From NCBI GenBank assembly GCA_029884275.1, contig JAOUIC010000125.1, positions 1 through 5,917 of the forward strand: 5,917 nt of DNA, given 5' to 3'. Each line of letters opens with the position of its first letter. Within the stretch, counting starts at the first letter, position 1. Under the pieces are notes generated by a model, which saw nothing but the letters and a program-made list of their open reading frames with translations, had not been told where the DNA came from and searched no databases. Positions 4,484 to 5,917 of the stretch are shown piece by piece. This DNA is from Gemmatimonadota bacterium (lineage in GTDB: Bacteria > Gemmatimonadota > Gemmatimonadetes > Gemmatimonadales > GWC2-71-9). The position numbers and the translations under genes were made by a program.

Positions 4484-5917
4484 ATGACGACACGCATCGA
4501 GAAAGACCCTCTGGGCGAAAAGCCCGTGCCGGCGGAGGCACTCTACGGCATCCAGACCGTTCGCGCCGTGGAGAACTTCCCCATTTCGGGCCTCCGCCCG
4601 CTCCCGGCCTTCGTGGACGCGGTGGTCTGGATCAAGCGCGCGGCCGCCGTGACCCACAGGGAGACCGGGCGGCTGGACGCCCGCCTCGCCGACGCCATCG
4701 TGAGCGCCGCCGACGAAATCCTGAGCGGTCGGCACCGTGACCAGTTCGTGGTGGACGTGTATCAGGCCGGTGCGGGCACGTCGCACAACATGAATGCCAA
4801 CGAGGTGCTGGCCAATCGCGCCAACGAGATCCTGGGCGGCCGGCGTGGCGAGTACCAGCCGGTGCACCCCAACGACCACGTCAATATGGCGCAGAGCACC
4901 AACGACGTGATCCCCACCGCGATGCGACTCGCGACTCTCGCCACGCTCCCCCGCCTGCTGCAGGCGATGGATCTCCTGGCCGCCGCCTGCTTCACGAAGG
5001 GGAAGGAGTTCGACCACGTCATCAAGTCCGGCCGGACCCACCTGCAGGACGCCACGCCCATCCGGCTGGGCCAGGAATTCACGGCCTGGGGTGGCACCGT
5101 CGCGCGCCACCGGCAGAAGCTCGCCCAGGCCGCGGACTGGCTCAGGGAACTCGGCATCGGCGGCACGGCGGTCGGAACCGGACTCAACGCCGAGCCCCAG
5201 TACCCCGAGATGATGGTGAAGCACCTCGGCCAGGTGTCGGGCCTCGAGCTCCGCCCCGGCCGGGATCGGATCCAGCTGATGCAGTCGATGGGCGATATCG
5301 CCACCTTCACGGGGGTGTTCCGCGCCTGGGTTCTCGACCTCAACAAGATCGCCAACGACATCCGGCTGCTGGCCAGCGGCCCGCGCACCGGTCTCGCGGA
5401 GATTCTCCTGCCGGCGGTGCAGCCAGGCTCGAGCATCATGCCGGGGAAGGTGAATCCCTCCATCGCCGAGATGGTGAATCAGGTCTGCTACCAGGCACTG
5501 GGGCTCGACACCACCGTCGCGATCGCCGCCGAGGCGGGCCAGCTCGAGCTCAACGTGATGATGCCCGTCATGACCCACAACATGGTCTTCGGCCTGACCA
5601 TCGTCGGAAACGCGACCCGGGTCTTTGCCGAGCGCTGCATCCAGGGCATCGAGGCGGACGAGAAGCTCTGCGCCCACTGGCTGGAGCGGAGCCCTGCGCT
5701 GGTCACCGCCCTCGCGCCAAAGATCGGCTACGCCGAGTCGGCAAAGCTCGCCAAGGAGGCCATCGCCACCGGCCTCACGGTGAAGGAACTCGTGATCAGG
5801 AAGGGTCTCCTCCAGGGGAGGGAACTCGAGGAGATCCTCGACCTCCGCGCGATGACCGAGATCGGCGTTCCCGGCGGGGTCGGGCTTCCCGGCGGGGGGG
5901 GAGTCTTCACACGAACC
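4484..5917 (+). CDS. aspA: Aspartate ammonia-lyase (aspartase), 3' end open
   Basis: The enzyme would interconvert L-aspartate with fumarate and ammonia in the cytoplasm, feeding the TCA cycle. The start RIEKDPLGEKPVPAEALYG matches the aspartase N-terminus closely. All active-site elements known from Bacillus AspB have counterparts: T99 in GAGTSHNMNANE, S138-T139-N140 in QSTND, T185-H186 in GRTHLQD, and the superfamily signature GSSIMPGKVNP at 315-325 with catalytic base S316, K322 and N324. DQFVVDVYQAGAGTS favours aspartase over class II fumarase, which usually has a VWQTGSGTQ version; fumarase activity is not excluded. The frame has no stop by the window end (codon 478), already near or beyond family length. 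The C-terminus carries an unusual Gly/Pro-rich duplication. There is no Shine-Dalgarno sequence before ATG 4484. It is divergent from the cupin gene. Confidence 0.9.
   Translation, partial: MTTRIEKDPLGEKPVPAEALYGIQTVRAVENFPISGLRPLPAFVDAVVWIKRAAAVTHRETGRLDARLADAIVSAADEILSGRHRDQFVVDVYQAGAGTSHNMNANEVLANRANEILGGRRGEYQPVHPNDHVNMAQSTNDVIPTAMRLATLATLPRLLQAMDLLAAACFTKGKEFDHVIKSGRTHLQDATPIRLGQEFTAWGGTVARHRQKLAQAADWLRELGIGGTAVGTGLNAEPQYPEMMVKHLGQVSGLELRPGRDRIQLMQSMGDIATFTGVFRAWVLDLNKIANDIRLLASGPRTGLAEILLPAVQPGSSIMPGKVNPSIAEMVNQVCYQALGLDTTVAIAAEAGQLELNVMMPVMTHNMVFGLTIVGNATRVFAERCIQGIEADEKLCAHWLERSPALVTALAPKIGYAESAKLAKEAIATGLTVKELVIRKGLLQGRELEEILDLRAMTEIGVPGGVGLPGGGGVFTRT
5862..5901 (+). repeat. Imperfect 18-bp tandem duplication ending in a G8 run
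   Basis: TTCCCGGCGGGG occurs at 5868-5879 and again at 5886-5897, exactly 18 bp apart. The preceding TCGG is also repeated, at 5862-5865 and 5880-5883. In the aspA frame this encodes two related hexapeptides, IGVPGG and VGLPGG, followed by two more glycines from a run of eight Gs (5894-5901). Confidence 0.75.

Noticed and set aside
4460..5677. Very long minus-strand open frame running antisense through aspA into the cupin
   Set aside because: The opposite strand encodes a full aspartase with every active-site motif. The antisense translation is His/Gly/Arg-rich with no recognisable domain until the cupin start at 4459, which has its own strong ribosome binding site. High GC explains the lack of stops.
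5728..5910. Short minus-strand frame at the right edge starting in the G-run region
   Set aside because: It lies antisense to the aspA C-terminus. Its Pro-rich start is just the complement of the G-rich duplication.

Overview
The window is GC-rich, densely packed bacterial DNA. Reading frames overlap or nearly touch and third codon positions are strongly G/C. I see no tRNA, rRNA, CRISPR array, insertion sequence or phage gene. The likely source is a high-GC Gram-negative-type environmental bacterium. Gemmatimonadota is a guess from overall style (GC-rich, a -10-like box placed for a leaderless start), not something the sequence proves.

Layout, left to right. Positions 1-195 are the 3' end of an unrecognised gene on the + strand. 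After a 27-bp gap holding a candidate promoter comes a tightly linked + strand cluster. It contains thioredoxin reductase (trxB, 223-1191), a glyoxalase II-like metallo-beta-lactamase-fold hydrolase (1184-1831), a cysteine-rich mini-protein of about 56 residues (1824-1994) that is short enough to be missed by gene callers, a family 4-type glycosyltransferase (1975 or 2053 to 3237), and a YbhN/LPG-synthase-like membrane protein (3234-4133). Successive genes overlap by 8, 8, up to 20, and 4 bases, so they are probably co-transcribed and translationally coupled.

The cluster meets a - strand cupin gene (4130-4459) tail to tail. The two stop codons share one palindromic CTAG. Only 24 bp beyond the cupin start, a divergent + strand gene begins that encodes an aspartase/fumarase superfamily enzyme, best read as aspartate ammonia-lyase (aspA, 4484 to the window end, still open at codon 478).

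How the genes may work together (inference): trxB and the hydrolase suggest thiol or thioester redox housekeeping. The glycosyltransferase and YbhN-like protein suggest synthesis of a glycolipid or cell-surface glycan at the membrane. Aspartase links aspartate catabolism to fumarate and the TCA cycle, and the small cupin may bind a metabolite beside it. No complete exotic system is visible. The most novel item is the cysteine-rich mini-protein; secondary items are the shared-stop hairpin cluster, the leaderless-type trxB promoter and the duplicated C-terminal tail of aspA.
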